64,000 nt of DNA from CAMYOC01 sp963704875 (GCA_963704875.1 CAVPIA010000008.1:744001-808000); one strand, 5' to 3'. Positions 53,514-61,996 are shown, numbered from the stretch's first letter. Notes: generated from the sequence alone by a model not told the origin. Made by a program: numbers and translations.

Positions 53514-53991
53514 ATTCCTGGCCCGCGCCCCCGGTGGCCGATACCACGCGGTCGCGGATGACCACATAGTCTGAACGCCGCAAATAGATCAGGTCTGCGA
53601 TCTTGTCCAGCAGATGACGCTCATGTTTATCAAAATGTCCGTCCGCCAGCGCGACTTCAAGCAGCATCTCAATCAACCTGTGCTTCTGTGGTTCGCTAAG
53701 ATTTTCGTGGATTGCCCGGGTGTAGTGTTGCAGAGAGACCATCTCCTCGGCACGAGCGCCGGCCTGCCCCATCAGTGCCTCGGCTTCTTTCTGTTCGAGC
53801 TGAAAATGCCGCGCGAGGATTCCTCTGAGGGCCTCGGCCTCGGCGACATCGCTGACAAAGTCCGCGCGGCTCATCTCGACCAGCAGCACGGCCATGGCCA
53901 ATCGCAGATCGTGCTCGGAGTCAGCGCTTTCCTGCCCCTCCTCGTCACCCGCGAACGTCGTCTCGAGGAATCTCATCATCGATTTCAGCAT
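53512..53991 (-). CDS. TerB-family protein
   Basis: A 159-residue all-helical TerB domain protein. Acidic repeats with metal-binding look: LVEMSRADFVSDVAEAEAL and LEVALADGHFDKHERHLL. TerB is named from tellurite resistance but single members near antiporters and hydrolases have unknown roles. Its start overlaps the alpha/beta hydrolase gene by 7 bp; last of a three-gene operon with the antiporter. Confidence 0.88.
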   Translation of the reverse strand: MLKSMMRFLETTFAGDEEGQESADSEHDLRLAMAVLLVEMSRADFVSDVAEAEALRGILARHFQLEQKEAEALMGQAGARAEEMVSLQHYTRAIHENLSEPQKHRLIEMLLEVALADGHFDKHERHLLDKIADLIYLRRSDYVVIRDRVVSATGGAGQE

Positions 53992-54659
53992 GTCCCATTC
54001 CCGTTAAAGGATTTCCCGTCAAAAGACTGCCTGTCAAAAAAACCGCTGACGGCCTGCCGCAGCAAGGTGAGGCGGCCATGGAAGAAGTGGTCTGTGTCGG
54101 CGAAGCGAACAAGCTCCGGCGCCGGACTCATGCTCGCGGCCCAGGCTTCGACGGCGCTTGCGTCTACCAGTTCGTCCCTGTCGCCCTGGATGACCAACCA
54201 TGGACACCCTGGCGTCGCCATATCCGTCATGTCGAAGCGCTGGATCGGTGGCGCCACCATCAGCAAGCGCGATGGCGCTTCGTCGTTGGCGACCGAGAGC
54301 GCCACAAACGCACCGAACGAGAACCCCGCCAGCCACAGATTGGCCTGCGGCCAGCGTTGCCGGCTCCAGGCCACCACGGCTCTGGCATCCAGCGCTTCAC
54401 CAACACCCTCTGCGTAAGCGCCGTCGCTGTGTCCGACGCCGCGAAAATTGAAGCGCACCGCCGGTCGGCCCAACTGGGCCACGCTGCGCGCAATGGTATG
54501 AACCACCTTGTTGTTCATAGTGCCGTGATACAGCGGATGCGGATGGCAAACCACCGCCACTGCATCCTCAAGTCCTGCACTGCCGCTTTCGATAATGGCC
54601 TCGATGTTGCCAGCGGGTCCGGGTATCGATACCGGCTCCGTGATCGGCGCTCGGGTCAC
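53985..54659 (-). CDS. Alpha/beta hydrolase (COG2945-like)
   Basis: A 224-residue serine hydrolase. Motifs VCHPHPLYHGTMNNKVVHT, FNFRGVGHSDG, the nucleophile elbow LAGFSFGAFVAL, the acid in IQGDRDELVD and the histidine in DTDHFFHG make a full triad. Substrate unknown. GTG 54659 overlaps the antiporter stop (GTGA). The C terminus has a pentapeptide-like repeat, FDRQS/FDGKS/FNGNG, encoded by a 15-bp near-repeat at about 54001-54045. Confidence 0.88.
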   Translation of the reverse strand: MTRAPITEPVSIPGPAGNIEAIIESGSAGLEDAVAVVCHPHPLYHGTMNNKVVHTIARSVAQLGRPAVRFNFRGVGHSDGAYAEGVGEALDARAVVAWSRQRWPQANLWLAGFSFGAFVALSVANDEAPSRLLMVAPPIQRFDMTDMATPGCPWLVIQGDRDELVDASAVEAWAASMSPAPELVRFADTDHFFHGRLTLLRQAVSGFFDRQSFDGKSFNGNGTC

Positions 54660-56503
54660 GGACTTATCTCGGCGGCATCATCCTCCAGCGGAGGCGATGC
54701 TGCCGGCACCGTTGATTCAGCCTGCCGCGGCGGCCCGTAGCTGACCAGAACGTCACCCGGGCCTGGTTCGAGTTCCTGCTGCGGTGACAGAAACAGCGAT
54801 CGCCCGTCATCTTTGACCAGCAGTATCTGCAATGCCCGGCTGTCTGCATCGCCCAGGAATTCGCTGTAGGTATAACTGTCTGTAAGCCGGGTCCTGGAGA
54901 AAACCCAGCCGTCCACGTGGTGGCGCCACAGGTTCTCGTATTCCGCAGACTCGCCAAACGCGATCTGGCCCCGCAGACCTTCCGCCACACCACGCGGATC
55001 ATCCTCGGCGGCATCGCCCATCGCCAGCTGGAACACTCTGTCGTGGCCGATTTCCGGCGCCATCGCAGTACAAACCAGCGCGTTATAGGCATCGTTATCG
55101 GTAGCGGCCAGGACCATTCTGACATGACCCAGTTCCACCGATTCATCAGCGAAATCCGACAGGATCTCACCGTAAAACACTGGCAGACCGGCGAGCCGCG
55201 CGGCACGCAATTTGTGCCAGGAGCTGTCAGCCACCAACACCTTCTTCTCCAGACTCTGCAGGGTGCGCGCCAGTTCCACGGTCCACGGCGACGAGCCAAC
55301 GATCAGCACACTGTCGCGAATAGAAGAGGACAAGCCCAAACGTCTGGCCAGCCAGCCGATGCTCAGGCCATGCGCGAGTACGGTTGCGAAGATCACGCCG
55401 AACACCAGTGGCAGCAATGATTCAGCACCTTCGAAGCCGCGTTGTGCCATGGCCGGCCCCATGACGCCGGCGGTAGCCGCGGCGACGATACCGCGCGGCG
55501 CAATCCACGCCAGCAGTACCCGGTCCCGGATATCCATGCCGGCGCCGAGCGTTGCCAGCATGACCGCAAGCGGACGCACCAGGAACAGGATCGCCCCGAC
55601 CAGCAACACGCCGCGAACATCGACGCTCTGGATCACCGCCGGATCAAGCGTCGCGGTCAACAGCACAAACACCACCGAGACCAGCATCACGGTGATGTAT
55701 TCCTTGAATCGCTTCATGTCCTGCAGGCCCGGCAGATTCATGTTGCCGACCACGATGCCCATCACCGTCACCGCCAGCAGCCCGGCTTCAGCCTGCAGGC
55801 GATTGGAAAGCAGGTAGACCAGCAGTACCAGCGTCAGCAGAACCGGCGACTTCAGATACTCCGGCACCATGCCGCGCTGAAACGCCTTGCCGATCAGCCA
55901 CCCAAACAGGGCGCCGAGTAACAAGGCCGCGCCGATCGCCGCGAGCAGGCCCTGGACGATGCCGCCCTCGCCTTCACCCGCAAAAACGAAAAACTGGAAA
56001 CTGAGTACCGCCATCAGCGCGCCGATAGGGTCGTTTACGATCCCTTCCCACTTCAGATAAGACGCGGTCCGCCGGTTGAGGCTGGACTGGCGCAGCAACG
56101 GCATAATGACCGTCGGTCCGGTGACTACCATAATGGCGCCGAACACCGTGGCGACGTACCAGCTGAGACCGCCGATATAGTGGGCGGCCAGGGTGCCCAG
56201 CAGCCAGGCCAGGGGCCCCCCTACATAGACCAGGCGGCCGACGCCGACTGCAGCGACGCGTAATTCTGTGCGCTGCAGGCTTAGCCCGCCTTCGAACAGG
56301 ATGATTGCCACACACAGGCTGACGATGGGTTGTATCGTCGCGGAAATCTCCGGGCCGGACGGCACCAGATTCATCACCGGACCGATCAGCAAACCGGCCG
56401 CAGCGAGCAGAACAATGGCGGGAAGACGGGTACGCCAGGCCAGCCATTGGGCGGCGATGCCCACGGCCAGGATCAATACCGGCAGCAAAGCTTGCGTGTG
56501 CAT
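54656..56503 (-). CDS. CPA1 Na+(K+)/H+ antiporter with TrkA-N-like domain
   Basis: A 615-residue cation:proton antiporter. The membrane part (about 1-400, some 12 helices) shows LLIGPVMNLV, ILFEGGLSLQ, FGAIMVVTGPTVIMPLLR, KWEGIVNDPIGAL (ion-site N-D) and IAPRGIVAAATAGV. It is followed by a Rossmann-like TrkA-N regulatory domain (about 405-520; SVLIVGSSPWTVELARTLQ) and a C-terminal TrkA-C-like segment. Start ATG 56503 lies 2 bp after a strong hairpin that covers the GGGGGG ribosome site. First gene of the operon with the hydrolase and terB. Confidence 0.93.
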   Translation of the reverse strand: MHTQALLPVLILAVGIAAQWLAWRTRLPAIVLLAAAGLLIGPVMNLVPSGPEISATIQPIVSLCVAIILFEGGLSLQRTELRVAAVGVGRLVYVGGPLAWLLGTLAAHYIGGLSWYVATVFGAIMVVTGPTVIMPLLRQSSLNRRTASYLKWEGIVNDPIGALMAVLSFQFFVFAGEGEGGIVQGLLAAIGAALLLGALFGWLIGKAFQRGMVPEYLKSPVLLTLVLLVYLLSNRLQAEAGLLAVTVMGIVVGNMNLPGLQDMKRFKEYITVMLVSVVFVLLTATLDPAVIQSVDVRGVLLVGAILFLVRPLAVMLATLGAGMDIRDRVLLAWIAPRGIVAAATAGVMGPAMAQRGFEGAESLLPLVFGVIFATVLAHGLSIGWLARRLGLSSSIRDSVLIVGSSPWTVELARTLQSLEKKVLVADSSWHKLRAARLAGLPVFYGEILSDFADESVELGHVRMVLAATDNDAYNALVCTAMAPEIGHDRVFQLAMGDAAEDDPRGVAEGLRGQIAFGESAEYENLWRHHVDGWVFSRTRLTDSYTYSEFLGDADSRALQILLVKDDGRSLFLSPQQELEPGPGDVLVSYGPPRQAESTVPAASPPLEDDAAEISP

Positions 56504-56505
56504 TT

Positions 56506-56528
56506 TAGCCCCCCTGATTCGGGGGCTA
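56506..56528 (-). promoter_or_regulatory. Hairpin sequestering the antiporter ribosome binding site
   Basis: On the minus strand TAGCCCCC and GGGGGCTA form a perfect 8-bp stem (56528-56521 with 56513-56506) around a 7-base loop. The only Shine-Dalgarno-like run (GGGGGG, 56514-56509) falls in the stem, 5 nt before ATG 56503. No T-tract follows, so it is not a terminator. A translational switch (temperature, pH or protein controlled) is inferred. Confidence 0.6.
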
Positions 56529-56650
56529 CGGTAGCCGCAGGCCCTGTGCAGTGCAACCGTGGCGTGAACCGGCAACGGGATTCCCTTAAGATCATTGTTT
56601 TCCCCTTCGCCGGACCCGCACATGGGATGCGGCGCCCCGAGGACAGAGTC

Positions 56651-57868
56651 ATGAATCCGATCATCGAGCGCGAGGACCGCTACTGCGCACACAACTATCA
56701 CCCGCTGCCAGTGGTCCTGGTCAGGGGCGAAGGGCCATATGTCTGGGATGACCAGGGCAAGCGTTATGTGGACATGATGAGCGCCTATTCAGCCGTCAGC
56801 CATGGCCATGCCCACCCGCGTCTGGTGCAGGCACTGGTCGAGCAGGCCGCGACCCTCAACATCGTTTCCAGGGCATTCCATACCGACCGCCTGGCGGCAT
56901 TTCTGGAACGCGCCTGCGAGCTGACTGGCCAGGAAATGGCGCTACCGATGAACACCGGCGCGGAGGCTGTAGAAACCGCAATGAAGGCGGCGCGGAAATG
57001 GGCCTACGAAGTCAAGGGCGTGGCGCCGGATCAGGCGGAGCTGATCGCCTGCGAAGGCAACTTCCACGGACGCACGATTGCGATTGTCGCGATGTCGTCA
57101 GAGGCGCAATACAAACAGGGTTTTGGTCCGTTCCCCGGCGGCATGAAGCTGGTCCCCTACGGCGATGCTGATGCTCTGGAGGCTACGATCACACCAAACA
57201 CCGCGGCGCTGATTGTGGAGCCGATCCAGGGCGAGGGCGGCATCGTGATCCCGCCGGCGGGCTATCTGCAACGCTGCGCCGAAATCTGTCGCAAGCACCG
57301 GGTATTGCTGATCGCGGACGAAGTCCAGACCGGTCTCGGCCGCACCGGAAAGCTGCTCGCGTGCGACCACGAGGGGATCAAGCCCGATGGCCTGATACTC
57401 GGCAAGGCACTGGGCGGCGGCGTGCTTCCGGTATCGATGTTTCTGGCGCGGCGCGACGTGATGAATGTATTCAAGCCAGGCGACCATGGCTCGACGTTTG
57501 GCGGCAACCCGCTCGCGGCGGCGGTCGGACTCGCGGCGCTGGATGTATTGATCGAGGAGAACCTGATCGAGGAGAGCGCAAGCAAGGGCGAATGGCTGCT
57601 CGGTGAACTGCGCAAGATCAACAGCCCGCTGATCCGCGAAGTCCGCGGTCGCGGTCTGTTCATCGGCATCGAGATAGATCCGGCACAGGCATCCGCCCGG
57701 GAGATCTGCGTGCGCCTGATGTCACGCGGATTGCTGAGCAAGGAGACACACGAGGTCGTGGTCCGGCTTGCCCCGCCTTTGGGCATCGATCGCAAGTTGC
57801 TGGCCTGGGCAGTGACCCAGATCCGGGAAGTCCTCGAGGAGCTGGAGAGCGTGCGCAAAGCCTCCTGA
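56651..57868 (+). CDS. rocD: Ornithine--oxo-acid transaminase
   Basis: PLP enzyme that turns ornithine and 2-oxoglutarate into glutamate semialdehyde (which cyclises to pyrroline-5-carboxylate) and glutamate. The 405 residues include NYHPLPVVLVRGEGPYVWD, MNTGAEAVETAMKAARKW, LIADEVQTGLGRTGK and the PLP lysine in LILGKALGGGVLPVS. ATG 56651 follows AGGA. Divergent from the antiporter gene. With ProC it gives a route from ornithine to proline. Confidence 0.95.
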   Translation: MNPIIEREDRYCAHNYHPLPVVLVRGEGPYVWDDQGKRYVDMMSAYSAVSHGHAHPRLVQALVEQAATLNIVSRAFHTDRLAAFLERACELTGQEMALPMNTGAEAVETAMKAARKWAYEVKGVAPDQAELIACEGNFHGRTIAIVAMSSEAQYKQGFGPFPGGMKLVPYGDADALEATITPNTAALIVEPIQGEGGIVIPPAGYLQRCAEICRKHRVLLIADEVQTGLGRTGKLLACDHEGIKPDGLILGKALGGGVLPVSMFLARRDVMNVFKPGDHGSTFGGNPLAAAVGLAALDVLIEENLIEESASKGEWLLGELRKINSPLIREVRGRGLFIGIEIDPAQASAREICVRLMSRGLLSKETHEVVVRLAPPLGIDRKLLAWAVTQIREVLEELESVRKAS

Positions 57869-57895
57869 GCGAGGCAGATGACGAGGAGAAATCTG

Positions 57896-58525
57896 ATGCA
57901 GTTGCAAATTGAAGGCCTGGAACCAGGAAAGCGCATTGACCAGCGCTTCGCGTTTGGCATCATCGATCCCGAAACGCATGTGGCTTTGGGCGCAAACCGT
58001 AACCCGGGCATCCGCTGGGGAGAACCGCCGGCGGGGACCCGTTCACTGGTGCTGGTTTGTGTAGATACCGATGTCCCAACGCGGCCTGATGACGTCAACC
58101 AGGAAGGCCGTGAGGTCCCGGCGAGTCTCCCGCGCGCCAAGTTCTATCACTGGCTGATGGTTGATATCCCGCCGCGGGCCGGCCACATAGCTGAAGCGGC
58201 ATGCAGCGATGGTGTGACGCCACGCGGCAAATCCGGGCCGCCGGGTCCGGCGGCGACCCGCCAGGGTCAGAATGATTACACTGGCTGGTTTGCCAATGAT
58301 GAGGACATGGCGGGCAGCTATCTGGGCTATGACGGGCCATGTCCGCCGTGGAACGACTCGATTCCCCATCACTATCATTTTTCTCTCTACGCCACCGATC
58401 TCGAACGTTGCCCGGTCGAGGGTGCGTTCACTGGTGCCGAACTGGAGGCCGCCATCGCCGGGCATGTGCTCGCCGAAGCACATGTGACCGGGGTTTATTC
58501 ACTGAACCCGGCTGTCGATATCTGA
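57896..58525 (+). CDS. YbhB/YbcL (PEBP/Raf kinase inhibitor-like) protein
   Basis: A 209-residue phosphatidylethanolamine-binding-protein-like protein. Motifs LVLVCVDTDVPTRPDDVN, FYHWLMVDIPP and YLGYDGPCPPWNDS form the anion-binding pocket of the family. No signal peptide. ATG 57896 follows GAGGAG by 7 bp, 27 bp after rocD, so probably cotranscribed. Cellular role unknown. Confidence 0.9.
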   Translation: MQLQIEGLEPGKRIDQRFAFGIIDPETHVALGANRNPGIRWGEPPAGTRSLVLVCVDTDVPTRPDDVNQEGREVPASLPRAKFYHWLMVDIPPRAGHIAEAACSDGVTPRGKSGPPGPAATRQGQNDYTGWFANDEDMAGSYLGYDGPCPPWNDSIPHHYHFSLYATDLERCPVEGAFTGAELEAAIAGHVLAEAHVTGVYSLNPAVDI

Positions 58526-58532
58526 TCGGAAA

Positions 58533-58991
58533 TCAGGAGCCGTCGTCGACTTCGATGCGGAAGTCGATAATCTCGGTGCTGGTCTCGCCAGGCGCGAGAT
58601 CTTCAAAACGCCGGCTGCGCAGGATCGCCAGCGCCTGCTCTTCGTAATAGCCGGACGGCGCGGCGCGCACGACCTCGGCCTCGGCCACCCGGCCATCCGC
58701 TCCGACCGTGAATTCGAGCTGTACAAACCCGGTGCGCTGGCGCTGGGGAATTTCCAGCGGCGGAATTTCCTCCATGGGCGGCAGAGTCGGACGGGTTGAC
58801 GCAGGCGCTTCACCCAGTTCTGTGGCCAGGTCGCGGCGTTCATTATCACCGAGCAGACGCAGGCTCTGGGTATAATGGAGTCGCTCGATATCGAAGGCGC
58901 CGAAGGCCCACAGGCTTGCGACCATCAAGGCCAGAACCACGACGGTGGCGGCCAGCAAGGGGCCGATCCAGCGTTGCAGCGGCTCAGTCAT
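58533..58991 (-). CDS. Small TonB C-terminal-domain protein
   Basis: A 152-residue membrane-anchored protein: short cytoplasmic tip, one helix (about 10-32, LLAATVVVLALMVASLWAFG), a spacer and a TonB-C/AgmX-like domain (about 80-150; PLEIPQRQRTGFVQLEFTVG). Much shorter than the TonB at 42599 and without a Pro-rich spacer, so it may not span the periplasm. ATG 58991 chosen. Converges on the PEBP gene with a 7-bp gap. Confidence 0.82.
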   Translation of the reverse strand: MTEPLQRWIGPLLAATVVVLALMVASLWAFGAFDIERLHYTQSLRLLGDNERRDLATELGEAPASTRPTLPPMEEIPPLEIPQRQRTGFVQLEFTVGADGRVAEAEVVRAAPSGYYEEQALAILRSRRFEDLAPGETSTEIIDFRIEVDDGS

Positions 58992-59153
58992 CGCGGCAGT
59001 CACACCACTGACCCGGGTGCATCGGGCCGATTGAGCAACGCAGAGCGTGTCGCAAGGCGGCATGGCCCCGGATCTGCACACCCGGCAGTTCCCCGACTGA
59101 CGCCGGACCAGACGCCATCGGGTTGCAGAGTGCTGGAACAGCGGCCATGGCGG

Positions 59154-59561
59154 TCATTCGTCCGCAGCTTCAGGATCCAGCTGCAACGCAGCCGAATTGA
59201 TGCAATAACGCAGGCCGGTGGGTTGCGGGCCGTCCTCGAAAACATGGCCAAGATGCGCGTCGCACGCCGCACAGCGCACTTCCTGGCGAACCATGCCATG
59301 CGAGCGATCGATCAGCGTCTTGATCCGTTCTCCGGCCTTTGGCAGCCAAAAACTCGGCCAGCCGCATCCGGAGTCGTATTTCTTGCTGGAGCTAAACAGT
59401 TGGATGTTGCAGCAGATACAGCGATAGGTACCGTCTTCCTTGCAGTCCACATAGCGGCCAGTAAAGGGACGTTCCGTGGCGCCTTCCCGGGTCACCCGGT
59501 ACTGCTCTTCGGTCAACCTGGCACGCAATTCAGCTTCGTCAAGATCTGTCTTCTTGTCCAT
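59154..59561 (-). CDS. msrB: Peptide-methionine (R)-S-oxide reductase
   Basis: Repairs the R form of methionine sulfoxide. The 135-residue protein has two zinc CxxC pairs (CICC and CAAC), GCGWPSFW and the catalytic cysteine C120 in RYCINSAAL. ATG 59561 follows GGGAGGG; the frame is open to 59714 without similarity. Confidence 0.95.
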   Translation of the reverse strand: MDKKTDLDEAELRARLTEEQYRVTREGATERPFTGRYVDCKEDGTYRCICCNIQLFSSSKKYDSGCGWPSFWLPKAGERIKTLIDRSHGMVRQEVRCAACDAHLGHVFEDGPQPTGLRYCINSAALQLDPEAADE

Positions 59562-59860
59562 CAACCCTCCCTCGACCTCAGAATATATCCCAGATGGAGG
59601 GTCCTGTGGGCCTATCGCAATGTCCGCCGAAATGGCCGGCAAGACGGCAACAGGCAAACGTCTGGAAGCGAAATGCGGGTCGAAAGATGCGGACATCGCC
59701 AGTGGAAGGCGCACGGGGCCTGCTGCCCTGGTCCTTGCCTGTGTAAGCCTGCGCTGCGCAGCTCAGTCTGCGTGATGCGCCGGAACAGGCGGCGCGGTAG
59801 GCCGGCGGTGTCTTGGCTGCGCCGGATCGGCGCAAAGCCGGATTTGCCCCTGGTCTGCTG
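59562..59860. other. Intergenic stretch without recognised gene
   Basis: About 300 bp between msrB and a small reading frame. Apart from the msrB ribosome site and a CTGCGCTGCGCAG near-palindrome around 59748-59760, I see no gene, RNA or repeat that I can name. Confidence 0.4.
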
Positions 59861-60088
59861 CTAGAAGTCCGAGCGCAGCGGCCGGGTCAGTTCAACGATG
59901 TAGGGGTCAAAGCAGGTGATCGTGTCAGACCGTCTGTCGTCTCCAGCCCAGACGCTGGCGTTGCCCTGCGGACAGGTGGTTTCCAGCTGACTGCCGGACC
60001 TGGATGCGGCGAGATCGCCGAGATAGGAATCGCTGGATCCGGTGGGCCTGGAGTCGCCATCCGGCGCAGTCTTTCTGTCTCTACCCAT
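59861..60088 (-). CDS. Hypothetical small polar protein
   Basis: A 75-residue frame, rich in Asp, Ser and Arg, with two cysteines and no membrane helix (GSSDSYLGDLAASRSGSQLE in the middle). I do not recognise it. AGGAG lies 8 bp before ATG 60088, which is the main reason to accept it. Same strand as msrB downstream and the small membrane protein upstream. Confidence 0.45.
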   Translation of the reverse strand: MGRDRKTAPDGDSRPTGSSDSYLGDLAASRSGSQLETTCPQGNASVWAGDDRRSDTITCFDPYIVELTRPLRSDF

Positions 60089-60205
60089 GGTACCCGCTCC
60101 TGCTAAATGACTACGTTTCAGAGACTAGCTGCGGATGCCCGATAAGGCTGTGCGCGGTGTCACAGAATCGGCTCAAAACGGTCAGTTGGAGGGGTCCGAA
60201 TGGGG

Positions 60206-60346
60206 TCAGGCAAGACAAATCATAAGGATCAGGGTCAGCAGCAAACCGGACGCCAGCAGCATCGCGCGCGGCGGCGCCGCACAGGCTTCTCCGGCAAGCA
60301 TCACGATCTCGTCGACTTCATCCAGAAATTGCACTACCCGTTCCAT
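60206..60346 (-). CDS. Hypothetical 46-residue membrane protein
   Basis: A short frame, MERVVQFLDEVDEIVMLAGE onward, with an acidic amphipathic N-terminal helix and a C-terminal membrane segment (MLLASGLLLTLILMICL). A GGAAAG run precedes ATG 60346. The helix-then-membrane design is that of many small regulatory membrane proteins, but no family is recognised. Two hairpins lie between it and the DUF6544 gene upstream. Confidence 0.5.
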   Translation of the reverse strand: MERVVQFLDEVDEIVMLAGEACAAPPRAMLLASGLLLTLILMICLA

Positions 60347-60357
60347 GCTTTCCGCAC

Positions 60358-60406
60358 TGCCTCTCGCCAAAGGGAGGCAAAGCATAGTCCGGCGGCTGAC
60401 CGGACA
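60358..60406 (-). other. Two adjacent hairpins upstream of the 46-residue gene
   Basis: TGCCTC/GAGGCA (60358-60363 with 60375-60380) and GTCCGG/CCGGAC (60388-60393 with 60401-60406) can each form a 6-bp stem. Neither has a T-tract. They may end the DUF6544 message, stabilise RNA or be chance. Confidence 0.3.
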
Positions 60407-60491
60407 CCGTGAAACAGGTCTCAGTCGGGGCAGGTGGCAGGTCGCGCCTGGTCGGCGCCCTATCTATCCGGCGAAGGCTGCGGTCCGGCTC

Positions 60492-61343
60492 TCAGAAAAA
60501 GCGCGCGCTCTCCAGCCGGGCTTGCAGAAACGGAAATGGTGTCTCGGTCCCATGGTCCCAACTGGCAGTGAACCGACTGGGGATGGTAAATCCATCCCAG
60601 CAGCTCTCGCTTTCCGCAACAATCGAGAACGGGGACCGGCGTGCCGGACCCATCGTTTGAGCGCTCTGGGTCGGATCGACGTGGCGCATCATGGCCACCT
60701 CGGCCAGCATGCCGCTATCCCTGATAGTGAAGTTCAGCGCTGCACTTGAATCCGCCGCGGGAACCACCGCAGTCGCATGCGTCGCGTCGCCCGGGCGCCA
60801 ACGAGCACCGCTCTCCGGGAGCAGAGAACAGGGCAACCAGATCGACGCCAGCAACAGGCGTCCTTCGGCTGAGCGGCGCAGGTCCTGATCACTGATTTTG
60901 ACCAGCCCCAGCAAGCCGCCGAGAAAATACTCACTGCCAGCATCTTCACCCAACAGATAGTCCGCGCCTTCGACCGAGAAGGGCCCGAGACCCTGCAACC
61001 GTGCCTCGCTGATAAAGCCACGCCCCGGACAAATGCGCTCATGCGCCTCGAAGCCGATCCACTCGGCCTGCGGTTGAGGCCGGATTCGGCCGACCAGGTA
61101 CAGATCGACGGTCCTCGCAAGATGGCCGTCGGCAGGCAGCGCGTGACGCAGATATCGAGCGGCGGGCTCCGGCAGCAGTGCCAGCTGCCGCATATCGGTA
61201 CGGGTTCCGGAAATGTCCGGGACGGCGAGAGCGTTGAATGTGCGGCGGTGCGCGCGTCTGGATCGTCGATAGCGGAAACGGCCGACCGCTATCAGGACAC
61301 CGGCAATCGTGACCAGCAATAACAGCACGCCTAGCGCAATCAT
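60492..61343 (-). CDS. DUF6544-family membrane-anchored protein
   Basis: A 283-residue protein with one N-terminal membrane helix (ALGVLLLLVTIAGVLIAVG) and a basic stretch, then a soluble domain of the DUF6544/DUF6920 type (PEPAARYLRHAL, EWIGFEAHE, WLPCSLLPESGARW). Function unknown. It precedes the small-protein genes on the same strand. Confidence 0.75.
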   Translation of the reverse strand: MIALGVLLLLVTIAGVLIAVGRFRYRRSRRAHRRTFNALAVPDISGTRTDMRQLALLPEPAARYLRHALPADGHLARTVDLYLVGRIRPQPQAEWIGFEAHERICPGRGFISEARLQGLGPFSVEGADYLLGEDAGSEYFLGGLLGLVKISDQDLRRSAEGRLLLASIWLPCSLLPESGARWRPGDATHATAVVPAADSSAALNFTIRDSGMLAEVAMMRHVDPTQSAQTMGPARRSPFSIVAESESCWDGFTIPSRFTASWDHGTETPFPFLQARLESARFF

Positions 61344-61415
61344 TCAGACTCCCGCAATTGCCACCGTATGGAGTATACGGGGCCCGGTCCCGAAACAGGG
61401 GTGAGCCGGAAATCG

Positions 61416-61601
61416 TCAGCGGCTGTTCTTCTGCTTCTGGTGCGGCAGGCTGAGGAAGAATTCGGGGTGTTTTTTTGCGCGCTCACATTCCCGCGCTGAT
61501 GCGGCGACAGATCTGGCTTCACTGATCCAGGCCAGACGAGCACGCAGACTTGTTGGATTCACGCTGGACATTTTCCCTTTGCCGCCTTTGACGACGTACA
61601 T
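61416..61601 (-). CDS. Hypothetical small basic protein
   Basis: A 61-residue basic frame (MYVVKGGKGKMSSVNPTSLR then a helical region and a Lys/Gln/Pro-rich tail). A strong GGGGAG site lies 5 bp before ATG 61601, stronger than at most genes nearby. Not recognised. It lies 37 bp after the Gly/Asn-rich gene, so the two are likely an operon. Confidence 0.55.
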   Translation of the reverse strand: MYVVKGGKGKMSSVNPTSLRARLAWISEARSVAASARECERAKKHPEFFLSLPHQKQKNSR

Positions 61602-61638
61602 CGTTGCTCCCCCCTCTTCCCCAAGAGGCATACCGGTT

Positions 61639-61926
61639 TCAGGACTCCGGATCCCAATTCGCGCGAACCCGGGCAGCCCACGCCTTGTAGGCCTTGAGCG
61701 TATACAGCTTTGACGCGCCCTGACGCCTGGAGGCGCCGGCCCCGTCGTTGGTATCTGCCAGCCCGCGGTAGATATCCCAGCCGATAGCGGTCGACGACAC
61801 AGGTCCGCCATTGCCGCCATTGCCGTTGACTCGCGCACCATTCCCATTGGCCCCGCCTGCCCGCGATTCACGTGCGGACCCGTTGCCGATGTCGGCGAGT
61901 GATCTTGGCCGCTGATCTGTTGCCAC
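61639..61926 (-). CDS. Hypothetical Gly/Asn-rich small protein
   Basis: A 95-residue frame from GTG 61926. The first half is low complexity (GANGNGARVNGNGGNGG), the second half is ordered and aromatic (IGWDIYRGLAD, LYTLKAYKAWAARVRANWD). A TATATT box lies about 35 bp before the start. No family is recognised. The contrast of a disordered head and a folded tail argues for a real protein. Confidence 0.5.
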   Translation of the reverse strand: MATDQRPRSLADIGNGSARESRAGGANGNGARVNGNGGNGGPVSSTAIGWDIYRGLADTNDGAGASRRQGASKLYTLKAYKAWAARVRANWDPES

Positions 61927-61996
61927 GCGGTGCTCCGTTCTGGCCCTGATGAAAACGCAATATAGGGCGCTTGAATAGCTCCAGGCGTGACTTGAT

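Noticed and set aside
60135..60749. Rightward frame across the small-gene region
   Set aside because: Overlaps DUF6544 and the 46-residue gene; product is Arg/Ser/Gly-rich with no domain, no convincing ribosome site.
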